Shown: piece by piece, positions 24,701-36,600 of the stretch
Position numbering within the stretch: position 1 is the stretch's first letter
Layout: each line of letters opens with the position of its first letter
NCBI GenBank assembly: GCA_021234155.1
Contig: JAJEKV010000065.1
Location: 7,837,333 to 7,901,332, forward strand
DNA length: 64,000 bases
Reading direction: 5' to 3'
Source: Isoetes taiwanensis
Lineage: Eukaryota; Streptophyta; Lycopodiopsida; Isoetales; Isoetaceae
Notes under the pieces: model-generated
What the model saw: the letters and a program-made list of their open reading frames with translations, nothing else
The model's database searches: none
What the model was told of the DNA's origin: nothing
Program-made: the position numbers and the translations under genes

Positions 24701-26730
24701 CTTCGATACGTAGGCCCAAGAGACAAACATTGCACTGAAGAACCTCCCAAAAGGTTGACAATGAAAGATTGGGGTAACCAATGGGATGCCGCAAACAAAG
24801 AAAAAAAAAGTCATGAGAAGGACAAACAAGTCAGGGGAATGAAGTGGAAATCATCCTTCTTCCTTCTACCATATTGGACAGAATTGAAGATCCATCATCT
24901 TCTTGATCCTATGCATATCTTCAAAAATGTTTCGTCGTCCATTTGGAGGCACGTCACAGGACGTAAGGACACAGATGCAGCGCGGGAGGATCTACAAGAA
25001 GCTGGATCGAAGGCTAAAGCATGGCTAAATGTAGAAGAAGGAACAAGGCCACAGGTCGATTGGATCGTGCCTAGAAAAGGTATGAAGCTCGTTCGAGATG
25101 CGATCAAGGCTATAAAGACTCCGGACGGATATATGCATTCGCTATGAATCGCTTTTCGAACGAAGGGGAGTTAACAGGGTTGAAATCCCACGATTGGCAT
25201 AAGATGTTGCAGGTATGCTTCGTTCATTATCGTTAGTTTACATTGTATGTTACAAGTACTTCGAACGCAACATAATTGCATTCGACATGTGCAGTTTGTT
25301 ATGCCTATTGTTCTAAGAGGTCGTCTCGCTGACGGTCCACTACGTGCAATATGTCTCCTATCAGAGTTTTCTAGGTTCGCATGCATTTTGAAATCACTTT
25401 ATTTGACTTGATTTTGAACTCTCACAATTTGTTTTTCTTTCCTATTGACATGTAGATGGATTACAAAAAAAAGATTCCAACAATAGAAATTGCGCATATG
25501 CTAAACTAAGGTGGTTGAAGCATGTTGTATGCTCGAGAAAGAATTCCCAACGAAGTTTCTTAGACATACAAACTCACCTATTAGTTCACTTAGTGGACGG
25601 CGGAGCTTGCAGCACAACCAATCCTAGGTGGATGTTTTTCATAGAACCATTTTTAAAGGTCCTCAAGGACTTTGTGCGCCGTAAGGCAAGGCCCGAGGGA
25701 TGCATGGTCAAGGTTGGTTAGCCCGAGAGTCATTATTCTATGTCACCGAAGTTCTTAGCCGATCTACACCCCAATGCTCCACGATTATGGACCGATGAAG
25801 ACAACCCGACTATAATTGGAGAAGTTCCTAAGGAAGACCGCAGCAAATTTTTCACAATAGAGGAACAAGCGAAAGTCAATAAGTTTCATCTACAACTCCA
25901 CTCACATGGAGAAATGGATAAAAAGGTAATGATGAAGCAAAACAAAAAGAGATGATGAGAGAAGACGCTATCGACAAAAGTATCGCAAAACAACCATTTC
26001 CGGGCCGATCTACAAAGGCTATGCCAAGTGATATAAACAAAAATTTGGTTGTCCCAACAACTAGAGGCGGCAAGGGAACGCTGGCTTAACATGTTTCTAG
26101 TGAAGAATTGGCATATACTAAAGGCGGTTCCGCTTGTGTAAGTGCAACTTTATATATAGTTATCATTTTCCTTTGTTATTTTGAACGCTTTTTTTCTTTC
26201 TTTATAGTATAATTCATATGCATCAATGTGGTCTTCGTGGTGCTCACTTCCGACGGAAAAGCACGGATGAAGGAAAACGCGACTTATGATTGTGGCATAT
26301 CAGCAAAGTTTAATACGCTTTGCCGTGACCGGTAGTGCAGACCTAAATCCAAATAAGCAATGTTGGAATGGATTGGAACCATTAAGACTATCATTGAGGT
26401 CGATGTCGGTGAGCGTATTCAAAGCAATGTTGTTTGATGTAGAATGGTTTGATCTTGTATGTACCGTGCTCATGCCACGATACGCAAAGATCATAGTGGT
26501 TTGTATTCACTAGATTCGACTCGTCGATATCGTGGTCAAGACACGCCACAGGGTTGAGCAATGTGAACAAGTATGTTTACTTAGATTTGATAAATTTTAT
26601 ATATGCTAATACTAAATGAGCTAATGTAATAGAGGTTTTGTAGGTCACCTTCATTCCAGATCCTTTGCAAGATACTTGGTGGTTTGTAATTCCGCAAGGC
26701 TCGCCCCCACCGCATATTTGAGGGCCAAGA
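21795..26730 (+). pseudogene. TNP2-like CACTA transposase gene, decayed
   Basis: Pieces of a TNP2-type transposase occur in order but in changing frames. A first coding exon is predicted at 21,795. A Cys-rich segment near 22,035-22,160 (CNCAMCKGQI, then TIIDHVDKYGEW) resembles the transposase-associated domain. At 23,600-25,147 is the Transposase_21 core. GLKSHDWHKMLQ lies near 25,175. A spliced segment with RGRLADGPLRAICLL follows near 25,318. A DUF4218-like block at 25,540-25,720 holds HLLVHLVDGG and RWMFFIEPFLKVLKDFVRRK. DUF4216-like text with VEWFDLV lies near 26,440, and DTWWFVIP near 26,670. This is the full domain order of the family. Frameshifts and stops separate most blocks, so no complete protein is encoded. 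Between 22,260 and 23,600 the reading is too degenerate to assign. Confidence 0.85.
23895..25147 (+). CDS. Transposase_21 core segments of the CACTA transposase (two frames)
   Basis: The longest open parts of the transposase. 23,895-24,248 (117 codons) reads RIHACPNDDMVYYPND, CPKCGAARYN and VVRYFPLIPRIKLLF, the diagnostic opening of the TNP2 core with its CPxCG zinc-like motif. After a shift, 24,260-25,147 (295 codons) continues with VPGPKKPDTLDPYLKIVIDE, a WTTSDWPGLYEISG block, the CHLCGF motif, and PYWTELKIHHLLDPMHIFKN. The Met at 24,260 is only the first in that frame; homology really starts near 24,330. The frames should join near 24,250-24,330. These are fragments of one pseudogene, not independent proteins. 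Confidence 0.85.
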
Positions 26731-27035
26731 AGAGATGACAAATAATATGGAGGCTAGACTATTTTTATGATATGAGACCACCATTGTTTGAACTTGCAAT
26801 TTGTATTAATATTATATTTTTTCACATATGAATAAGAAAATACTTTGACACGATTATTTGTGTATACTATAGGCAACAATAATATTGCAACTTCCATAAG
26901 CAATTTCTTCCACGCTGGCTCCAACATATGCCACCTAGACATTCCTGACATAAGGGTGAAGTCGATCACCGATCCTCAATGGCCTCTACCCTCTTTGAGA
27001 AATGGCCTCTGGTCCTTTTTGGATCCTCTTGGACC

Positions 27036-30000
27036 CTCCCGACATTGCCTCCCTGGGCTTCCAAGAAGCCAAAGTAGGCCATCACACCTAGTCAATTGGC
27101 CTAGGATGTGGATGCGGATACCCACCGGGAGGGCATGAGTGTTTTTTCTTTGCAAAACCGACCTTGTAACTTGCTCCCTAGGGTAATTTCGCCATTCCGA
27201 CGATTTGGCAGGTCGATTTGCCATTCCTGAGCCTCCTGCGTCTTCAACGACAAGACATCATGGTTTCTACAAGGTCGACCTCAGACGCCTGGGCTTGACA
27301 AGTTCTCCTGACCGATCTGGAATCTTTTGGGCCTTCCCCGGCGAGGGGCCCCCGAACGGAGGATCCAACTACTACGGATAGGGGAACCGGCCCGGAGGGT
27401 GGTCATTAGCGCAGGCCCGGGAGCCGCCAGAAGGGCTGCCTCGAACTTTTTGGATCCCCCTCTTGGGGTCCTGACTCTCCCTCTTGTGAGGGATCCCCGC
27501 AAGGTCCCGGCCTCGCTTTGACTTGGGGAAGGGTGCCAGGGCTGTCCTGCAACGGGCTGCCCCGACCGCTCTAATGCTAACCCTTTGACCTAGACCTTCT
27601 CCTAAAATTTCAAAATTGGGTCTGTGTGCCGAGATGGATTAGAATCCAAATGGGCAAAAATCAGAATTTATTTTCGCACAATGCATTAATTGCGAATTTA
27701 TGAATGTCTTGCCATCGCAAAAGCCCCGACTTCTACTTGCCACATCGGGAGGAGGACAGGCCCAAACTCCGCCCCGCCGGTTCCCCTTGCTCCGTGAGAT
27801 TCTCGCAGCAGCCTCGCCAGTCCCAAGTGCAACAGACCAAGTCTCGCCCCCAAAACGCAAACCCTTCTAGAACCCGCAACCCACTGTGGTTTACGCTTTG
27901 GAGGCCCTCTCCTTGTCGATTCGGGCGGACCTTGCCCGACTTGACGTGGAGTGGGGGTGTTGACGCCAGAGCACGGACCCTAAAATCCTCCCTAAGCCGC
28001 TGTCCTCACTTCTCCCCCAAGGCCCTGGGACGGACGGGCGACCCTCTCCTGAATCAAGCTGATTTGGCTCGCCAATGGACTCCCAACGCCGACATTGCCC
28101 TCGGGACCAAGTTCCGTGGGCAGAAGACCACCCGACCTCCAAGAAGCCAAAGTAGCTCACTTCCATCACACTCGTAGTCAATTGGCCTAGGATGTGGATG
28201 CGGATACCGCCGTGGAGGGCATGAGTGTTTTTTCTTTGCAAAACCGCCTTGTAACTTGCTCCCTAGGGTAATTTCGCCATTCCGACGATTTGGCAGGGTC
28301 GATTTGCCATTCCTGAGCCTCCCTGCGTCTCTAACGACAAGACACCAAGGTTTCTACAAGGCCGACTCGTGACGCCTGGGTTTGACAAGTTCTCCTGATC
28401 GATCTGAATCTTTTGGGCCTTCCCTCAAGAGGGGCCCCTGAACGGAGGATCCAACGGCCGGATAGGGGAACCGGCCCGGAGGGTGGTCATTAGCGCAGCC
28501 CGGGAGCCGCCGCCAGAAGGGCTGCCTCGAACTTTTTTTGATCCCGCCTCTTGGGTCCTGACTCTCCCTCTTGTGGAGGGATCCCCTGCAAGGTCCCGCC
28601 TCGCTTGACTTGGGGAAGGGTGCCACTCGTTGCCCCCGCAACGGGCTGCCCCGACCGCTCTAATGCTAACCCTTTGACCTAGACCTTCTCCTAAAAATTC
28701 AAAATTGGGCCGTGTGCCGAGATGGATTAGGAATCCAGCTGGCAAAAAATCAGAATTTATTTTCGCATAATGCATTAATTGCGAATTTATGAATGTCTTG
28801 CCATCGCAAAAGCTCGACTTTCTACTTGCCACATCGGGAGGAGGACAGGCCCAAACTCCGCCCGGCCAGTTCCCTTGTTCCGTGATTCTCGGCTGCAGCC
28901 TTCGCCAGTCCCAAGTGCAACAGACTCAAGTCTCGCCCCCAAAACGCAAACCCTTCTAGAACCCGCAACCCACGTGGTTTACGCTTTGAGGCCCTCCCTT
29001 GTCGATTCGGCGGACCTTGCGCCGTGACTTGACGTGGAGTGGGGTGTTGACGCCAGAGCACGGACCCTAAAATCCCCCCTAAGCCGCTTGCCCCGAATTC
29101 TCTCCCCCCAAGGCCCCGGGACTGACGGGCGACCTCCCTCCTCGAATCGCGATTTGGCTCGCCAATGGACTCCAGAACGCCGACATTGCCCCGGGACCAA
29201 GTTCCGCGGGCCGAAGACCACCCGACCTCCAAGAAGCGCCAAAGTAGCTCACTTCCATCACACTCGTAGTCAATTGGCCTAGGATGTGGATGCGATACCG
29301 CCGCGGAGGGCATGAGTGTTTCTTTTCTTTTGCAAAACCGCCTTGTAACTTGCTCCCTAGGGTAATTTCGCCATTCCCGACGATTTGGCAGGTCGATTTG
29401 CTATTCCGAGCCTCCCCGCGTCCGAACGACAAGACATCATGGTTTCTACAAGGCCGACTCTCAGACGCCTCATGGGTTTGACAAGTTCTCCTGACCGATC
29501 TGAATCTTTTGGGCCTTCCCCAAGAGGGGCCCCGAACGGAGGATCCAACGGCCGGATAGGGGAACCGGCCCGGAGGGTGGTCATTAGCGCAGCAGCCCCG
29601 GGAGAGCCGCCAGAAGGGCTGCCTCGAACTTTTTGATCCCGCCTCTTGGGGTCCTGACTCTCCCTCTTGTGAGGGATCCCCGCAAGGTCCCGGCCTCGCT
29701 TGACTTGGGGAAGGGTGCCACCCTGCTGCCCCGCAACGGCTGCCCCGACCGCTCTAATGCTAACCCTTTGACCTAGACCTTCTCCTAAAATTTCAAAATT
29801 GGGTCGTGGCCGAGATGGATTAGGAATCCAAATGGCAAAAATCAGAATTTATTTTCGCACAATGCATTAATTGCGAATTTATGAATGTCTTGCCATCGCA
29901 AAAGCGCCCCCCACTTCTACTTGCCACATCGGGAGGAGGACAGCCCAAACTCCGCCCGCCGGGTTCCCCTTGTTCAGATTCTCGGCTGCAGCCGCCAGTC

Positions 30001-31283
30001 CCAAGTGCAATGCACTCAAGTCTCGCCCCCAAAACGCAAACCCTTCTAGAACCTCGCAACCCACGTGGTTTACGCTTTGGAGGCCCTCTCCTTGTCGATT
30101 CGGGCGGACCTTTGCGCGCGGACTTGACGGGGAGTGGGGGTGTTGACGCCAGAGCACGGACCCTAAAATCCTCCCTAAGCCGCTTGCCCCCGAATTTCTC
30201 TCCCCAAGGCCCTCGGGACGACGGGCTACCTCCCCTCCTCCGAATCGCGATTTGGCTCGCCAATGGACTCAGAACGCCGACATTGCCCCCGGGGACCAAG
30301 TTCCGCGGGCTGTAAGACCACCCGACCTCCAAGAAGCCAAAAGTAGCTCACTTCCATCACACTCGTAGTCAATTGGCCTAGGATGTGGATGGATACCGCC
30401 GCGGAGGGCATGAGTGTTTCTTTCTTTGCAAAACCAGCCTTGTAACTTGCTCCCTAGGGTAATTTCGCCATTCCTGACGATTTGGCAGGTCGATTTGCCA
30501 TTCCGAGCCTCCCTGCGTCCTAAACGACAAGACACATGGGTTTCTACAAGGCCGACCTCAGACGCCTCAAGGTTTGACAAGTTCTCCCCGACCGATCTGA
30601 ATCTTTGGGCCTTCCCCAAGAGGGGCCCCCGAACGGAGGATCCAACGGCCGGATAGGGGAACCGGCCCGGAGGGTGGTCATTAGCGCAGCCCCCGGGGAG
30701 CGCCGCCAGAAGGGCTGCCTCGAACTTTTTGATCCCGCCTTGGGGTCCTGGACTCTCCCTCTTGTGAGGGATCCCCTGCAAGGTCCCCGGCCTCGCTTGA
30801 CTTGGGGAAGGGTGCCAGCTCGGTTGCCCCGCAAACGGGCTGCCCCGACCGCTCTAATGCTAACCCTTTGACCTAGACCTTCTCCTAAAATTTCAAAAAT
30901 TGGGCTGTAGGCCGGAGATGGATTAGGAATCCAGCCGGGCAAAAATCAGAATTTATTTTCGTACAATGCATTAATTGCGAATTTATGAATGTCTTGCCAC
31001 ATCAAAAAGCCCCCGACTTTCTACTTGCCACATCGGAGGAGGACAGGCCCAAACTCCGGGCCCCGCCAGGGCCCCTTGTTCGTATTCTCGGCAGAAGCTT
31101 TTCTCGCCAGTCCCAAGTGCAACAGACTCAAGTCTCGCCCCAAAACGCAAACCCTTCTAGAACCCTCGCAACCCACGTGGTTTATGTTTTGGAGGCCCTC
31201 TCCTTGTCGATTCGGGCGGACCTTTTGCGCCGCGACTTGACGGGAGTGGGGGTGTTGACGCCGAGCACGACCCTAAAATCCCC
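27036..31283. repeat. GC-rich tandem array, ~3.9 copies of a 1.09-kb unit
   Basis: The landmark GTCAATTGGCCTAGGATGTG occurs at 27,091, 28,177, 29,269 and 30,368, giving unit lengths of 1086, 1092 and 1099. All four units share the same order of blocks, including ATGCATTAATTGCGAATTTA and CTCTAATGCTAACCCTTTGA; the last unit is cut short at 31,283. The array is visibly more GC-rich than the rest of the transposon. Units differ mainly by many one- or two-base indels, often in homopolymers. Open frames exist on both strands of each unit but are not conserved between units, so I do not call genes. Confidence 0.9.
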
Positions 31284-32022
31284 GAGATTCTAATTCTCGT
31301 GGAGCCGCCCCGCGTAATGCAGCCGCTTAGTGACCATGTCACTGGCCAATTTCTCCAAAGAAAGGAACTAGGATATACACCATTTATGTTGTCTTTATCT
31401 AAGCCATGCAAATGTAATAATATTTTGGCTGCTCCACCCTTATCTCCATCTTCAATACTTGACATACTTGGCTTTGATCTCACCATCATCTAGGCAAGAA
31501 TCCGGCCCATCCTTTTCTTTCTACTTTTGGTTTTGATTGTCATCAACTATCTCAGCATTATCTAAGCCATGAGTTAAATTCGAGCTCCTAACCCTACCCC
31601 AAGAGACGGACCCCATCGAACGCAACCAATTCGTCGATATGTCCGTGAGATTGCACATTCCAATTTGAGCATAGGATCTTCAGATTTTGCAATGCTATGT
31701 AGATGAGTCTGCTTAATCATATGCAAGAGGAGATGTCGCTATTCCCACTTCAATCCAAGACCGTGAGCCTATCTAACAATAACATCCTTAGATTGAATAT
31801 GAGAATATAAGTATAAGAAATGCTAGAACAAAAGATAACCGATTATAAAGATCCAAAACTTGAACAAAATGCTCAAATATTCTCAAATACTTATCCAATG
31901 TCGCTCAAATACTATGATTAGAGTACAAATATCACGCAAAAATGTCGAGATCGTGAGGTTGCCTCAAAGGTGGAAGAGGAACAGCCTCACACTCAATGTC
32001 GTCAGCACATCCAATAATGCCT
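31284..32022. other. CACTA interior, unassigned
   Basis: Between the array and the candidate captured gene. On the minus strand, 31,270-31,489 is open and starts MMVRSKPSMSSIEDGDKGG, which looks protein-like but matches nothing I recognise. It might belong to the same minus-strand transcript as 32,023-32,435. Confidence 0.25.
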
Positions 32023-32435
32023 TCAAAGAAATTCAGCTCCTGCACATAATTTGCCAACTTTCTTCCAAATACCGACGGCAGCAAAGATATCGCAAGCTAT
32101 TGTATTCATCTCTTTCTTCTTCAACAGCTCTAGCTGGTCTTCTATTTCCTCTAATGCTTCATCTTCGCAATCGCATAGTTCCCGGAGGATTTCGTGGACG
32201 CCGGCACACACGATCAACCATACTCAAACGCCTTTCCAATGGCGCTATTCAGATAGTAGGGCGAGGCATCCCGCATCCTCACATTAGAAAGAGCTACAAA
32301 TAAGGGGCTAAGAACGATAATGAACAAGGAGTGATTGCAGAGAAAGGAAATACAAAATGTAACCTTAGATCGCCCCAAAGACGCCTCGATGCTTGCTAGA
32401 ACTAGATGTGAAGCGCCAAGCTCTTGTTGCCTCAA
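32023..32435 (-). pseudogene. Minus-strand spliced ORF inside the CACTA element, unrecognised (captured gene?)
   Basis: On the minus strand, an exon starting MRQQELGASHLVLASIEASL ends at a plausible donor (AG/GTTACA, near 32,362). After an ~83-base intron ending TTATTTGTAG, a second exon reads NVRMRDASPYYLNSAIGKAF. One base change then leads into a 60-residue frame rich in Glu and Lys (CDCEDEALEEIEDQLELLKK) ending at 32,023. The strand is opposite to the transposase. No family is recognised; a coiled-coil-like acidic/basic helix is plausible. Possibilities are a host gene fragment carried by the transposon or an element-specific regulatory gene. The frameshift makes it probably non-functional. 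Confidence 0.4.
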
Positions 32436-32527
32436 CCAAGAATATTTGAAGCGCTAGGGTTTTGATGTCGGTTTTTTGCTTCAATTCAACCTTTGTAGGT
32501 ACAATTAACTTTTTTTTTTTTTTGGCC

Positions 32528-32633
32528 AACGCCGATATTGACCGCTTTGTTTCAGATATCCGCCGATCATCGACGCTTTATACGTAACGCCGATATCGAC
32601 GCCGCGACGCCGACATCGACGCTGTTCTCAGAA
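32528..32633. repeat. Internal copy of the CACTA subterminal repeat cluster
   Basis: Five close copies of the terminal motif family (AACGCCGATATTGAC, GCCGATCATCGACGC, AACGCCGATATCGACGCC, ACGCCGACATCGACGC) in the element's interior. No CACTACAA end lies next to it, so it is not simply the edge of a nested element. It precedes a leader-like region and a second predicted leader intron, as at the 5' end. Confidence 0.75.
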
Positions 32634-32929
32634 TATTTCCAAACAGGGCGGAAAACCCGCGGACCTATTTCGAAAGCAAGCAAGAAACTTGAGGAGCATT
32701 TATTCCGCGATTTTGGCGCCCATCGGTCTTGAAGCCCATTTCCTTTGCCAAGCAAGCTCCGTATGTATGTGCTTGATCAACCATCTCTTTTTGAATCCAT
32801 GCTTGTTTTTTTTTCCAAGTTTTAGGATTTATGTTCTTGTTGTTTGTTCTTCCCATTCTCATCAATCTTGGCCTCTTTTAGTTAATTCTTCCATCCCCTT
32901 TCCATTTTGATCCCTTCCAATGTTTCTAT

Positions 32930-33245
32930 CCTCATATTTGCCATGCCTTTTTTATTCTTGCTTTTTGCTCTTCCAAATTCTTGCTTCTTCTTCCTTCTTC
33001 CAAATCCCTCCCTCTTCTATATTCTTTTCCGAATTCTTACATCCCTTTCTCTCATCATCTCTTCCTCTATTTCTTCTTCTTCTTCTTCTATTTCTTCTTC
33101 ATCATCCTCCTCCACTTTTTCTTCTTCTTCCTCCTCCTCCTCCATTCTTCTTCTTCGAATTCTTTTTCACCATTCGTTTTTCCTCTTCAATTCTTCCTCT
33201 ATTATTTTCTTCGTCGATGAAGGACGGCTTCCTTTGTTTTTGTTT
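32930..33245. repeat. CTT/CT-rich low-complexity tract
   Basis: Long pyrimidine-rich stretch with repeated CTTCTTCTT and CCTCCTCC. It is open in all three plus frames because it lacks purine-containing stops; the resulting Ser/Phe/Leu-rich frames are artefacts of composition. Confidence 0.85.
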
Positions 33246-33410
33246 TTTTCTTTTTTTAATGCAAGGTCGATGAACGACCTTGCAATGTTTTGTTTCTTAC
33301 TTAGTTTAATATTTTTTTCTAACCATTGGATGTCTTGTTTTGCATGCATAACTCCTAACAAAATGCGCTGTTTTTTTTATAATCCACAACTAACACCTTG
33401 TACTTATTCC

Positions 33411-33658
33411 GTAAGAATTTATTTTTAATACGTTTAAGTTTAATGCTTTGTTTAGGTTTTAAAAAACTTGGGGAGACTTGGGCAAGGGGCATGGTCGACT
33501 CCACCTTGAGTGGAGGGGACTAAGTGCTTCGGGTCCAAGCTCACCTACTACTCTTGTAAATTTATTTGCTAATGTATTTAGGTTAATCCACCTAATCCTT
33601 TTTTTTTTTTTGTATTTTTTATGCATTGCCGATAAAATTAGTTTAATTTGGTTTGTAG
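33411..33658 (+). other. Predicted second leader intron with a fifth copy of the hairpin repeat
   Basis: A GTAAG donor at 33,411 and TTTGGTTTGTAG ending at 33,658 bracket one copy of the ~100-base repeat seen at 21.3-21.7 kb. The hairpin here is CTCCAC / CTTGA / GTGGAG-like (33,499-33,515). An ATG follows at 33,661. The layout mirrors the 5' end of the element. Confidence 0.5.
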
Positions 33659-36600
33659 GTATGGCCCCAAATGTGAAGACACAAATGCTTAGTGAGATTA
33701 GACGGTGTGCTCATAAATGAGATATGTGCCAACGAAAGTCCCGGACAGGAGACGAAACCGGTCAACGCCTCACCATTTTGTAAGGCATGTCCAAAGGAAG
33801 TGTCAAAATGAGTTAGCATCAAAATGGCCAGGCCGAGGAAATGTTGACATCTCTTCTCGAACACACATGTAAAGTCAATGCTTGGAAACCCCATGGTCGA
33901 ACCGAGACATGTTTGAACCATTCAAAGGCAGCCAAAGTCCCAATGCAAAGGCTCGTGGTCGAGGAATGGGTAGCTAGTTGGAATTCCTCCAAAAGCGACA
34001 TGCGCGATCACAAGAATGTCATTAAGGATCTCAATGCACGCCGGGCTTGAGATAATAAGAAACGCCTTTGCATCAAGGGGAAGCTCTAGTGGAGCAGGGC
34101 CTAGCATGCCCCACTTTTCTTTGGAAAATCACATGAAGACATCAATCTTCGCTGAACCCATACCCATAGAGGCCGAGAGCTGATGCTCCGATTGAAGAGA
34201 GATCAACTCATAGCACATATCAAATCAAGATCATTGGAACACAACACTTCCAAGATGATGAGTTCTATGTCGATGGGTTTATAAAGGGGAGATAGGAGCA
34301 TGTCATATGAGAAGGCCCAAAAATATATACGCTTCAAGAGTCCGGTGATCCCGTGACCGGGCTACACCCATTGGACTTGCTTATGAAGTTGCTAGCTCTA
34401 GTCGGGTACCATAGGGCCAATGGTGATTCTACCATTTATGAATGGAGAAACACTTGCACACTTGTTTGACTATTTACCTCGTGACCTTTCACGCTATAGG
34501 AGATGGTCAAACGCAATAGCCCACACGACAAAAAAGGCCTCCTAAACACATATCCGCTGGGTTAGGGGCTCGAATGAGAGTTGTATATCAAGATGTTCCG
34601 TAGATAGCTCTTGCCCCAGCGTAAGGTGTCACCGAGATCCACAAGGGCCACTTTACTCACACAAAGCTCAATTGCAAAAGAGTCAAATTACATTTTGACG
34701 ACAAGTACACAAATGTTTGGGTGGCAATTGGTGATTGGGATGACGATTACATTATTATTGCAAAGAACGCCGCCCCATGTTGAAGAGCCAATACTCACTT
34801 TCGATGGACAAGCCAAATATCCTTGGTAATGAAAAAGTGTCTTTGAGAAATCAAGGATGATGATCGTGTTTGGGGGACGAAATTCATGATGTCTATGCAT
34901 TGGGATACATCTATGACATGCTCCTTGATTTTGTGCAAGCTATGCTTACGAATGGAGTGGTTTAACAATGTCGACAATGGCCAATACATCAATCCAACAC
35001 ATATGTACCAACGACGCCTTGACAAGTTGGAGGAGCAAAAACAAGAATGATGGCTCATCACGCCAAGACGTTGTTCACACAACGATGCAAAGCTTCCGGG
35101 TTGTTGAAGCCTTACAAAGTGTTGGAATATCTTCCACCATGGTTGTGAGACAAAGACGACATATGAAGTGCATGGATGCCTTGAGATGTCAAAGTTGTTG
35201 TTTGCAAAGACTTAAAGAATGAATTAGACATTGTATACCTTGTCTAGAACGTTGTGTAACTAGTAAATATTTAAAGACATTTGTAAGTCGAGCCATGTTA
35301 ATATCACAAACTTTTATTCTCACAATATAATAAAACAAAGCTTGTTAAATGTGCAATGAAGTTTCTATGTAATTAAGGTTTCTTAATTTCTTAATATGTC
35401 ATTCAACACACTCAATATTAATAACTTAGGGGTACTTGTGCATGTCCAAAGAATCATGAGCTTTAGTCGCAAGGATCTACTATGGGTTGCCAACCCCTCC
35501 GTTACTTTGGTGGATTGACAACATTCTTGACGACAACAAACCCGCTGCTCACCACGCTTTGGGGAAGTACTTGGTTCGGACGTAACCGCCACCGCCACCT
35601 AAACCATTTTATGGATTTGGTATGCATTATTAGCTAGGTTAACATTTAGGTTAGTAGTTTATTTCTAATATATTCTAATAAATATTTTTCTAAAATGTAG
35701 GGTGCATATCCACCATTGTTCTTTTCTTCGTGTGCTTGGGTTGCACCCTTTATATTTGGGGCCCGCTTTGGGTACCAACCCCAAACGCAACCGCAGCCCA
35801 AGAAGAATAAGAGGCGAGGGCTCATCTCGAGGACGAGGATCCCACGATCTCGAAGTATGGATCTCCGGCCATATCACGCATACCTCACCGGGAAGAAAGC
35901 ACACCACCCACCGACAAAGTCCAGGGCTGACGCCAACGCTGTTGTCGCCAAGAATTCGGCCAAGTAGCGTAAAGGGCCCCCGGGCCGCAACTAGGGCGAG
36001 GGGTGTTCCCGCCGACATAGCTTTGCCTACACCGGGCGAATATCGTGGCGAAGCCTCGTGAACCTCCCCCGGGAGCGCCGGGTAAATGAGCGCCGACGGC
36101 AAAATAAGGTCCCCGACTTTCCTCTTCAGCTAGAGAGGCTTCGACCGCCCAATCGAACGCACACCACTTCTTATATGAGTGAGTTCGCCTTCAATTACGT
36201 AATTTATGGTTCACTAACACTTATTCATATGTATTAACTTTGAAGTCGATTTTCTTTGTTGAGTGAAGTTTAACACAAGTTTCCACTGGCACTACTAAAG
36301 ATGGAGAGGAATTTCATAGGAGACCGAATGCCCTCACTAACAACATTGTTACCAACGCCCACAAGGGTACTTTGAGGGATGACTCATTTGATGCAGAGAA
36401 AATAGAACTAAGGAATAGGCTAGAGGAGGAATATCCCCGAGCTCAAAACAGAGAGATGTCCCCAAGACCGTGGATGAGCAGAGCTGGTCAACATGTTAAA
36501 GCCATGAGGTATTACCTTCCCTTGTTCTTAATCGCGATCAATATCGCATCATGTTTGATTTACGCTATGCATTACCCACCGTAAGAAGAGACCGATAAAA

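Noticed and set aside
27036-31283. Many 80-170-codon ORFs on both strands of the tandem array
   Set aside because: None keeps its frame from unit to unit; GC-rich sequence simply lacks stops.
32907-33428. 173-codon Ser/Phe-rich ORF (and two overlapping frames)
   Set aside because: All plus frames are open because of the CT-rich tract; the protein is low complexity and has no family features.
35702-36102. Overlapping ORFs on both strands (up to 145 codons) in the CACTA element
   Set aside because: GC-rich patch open in several frames; kept only as part of the degenerate second coding region.
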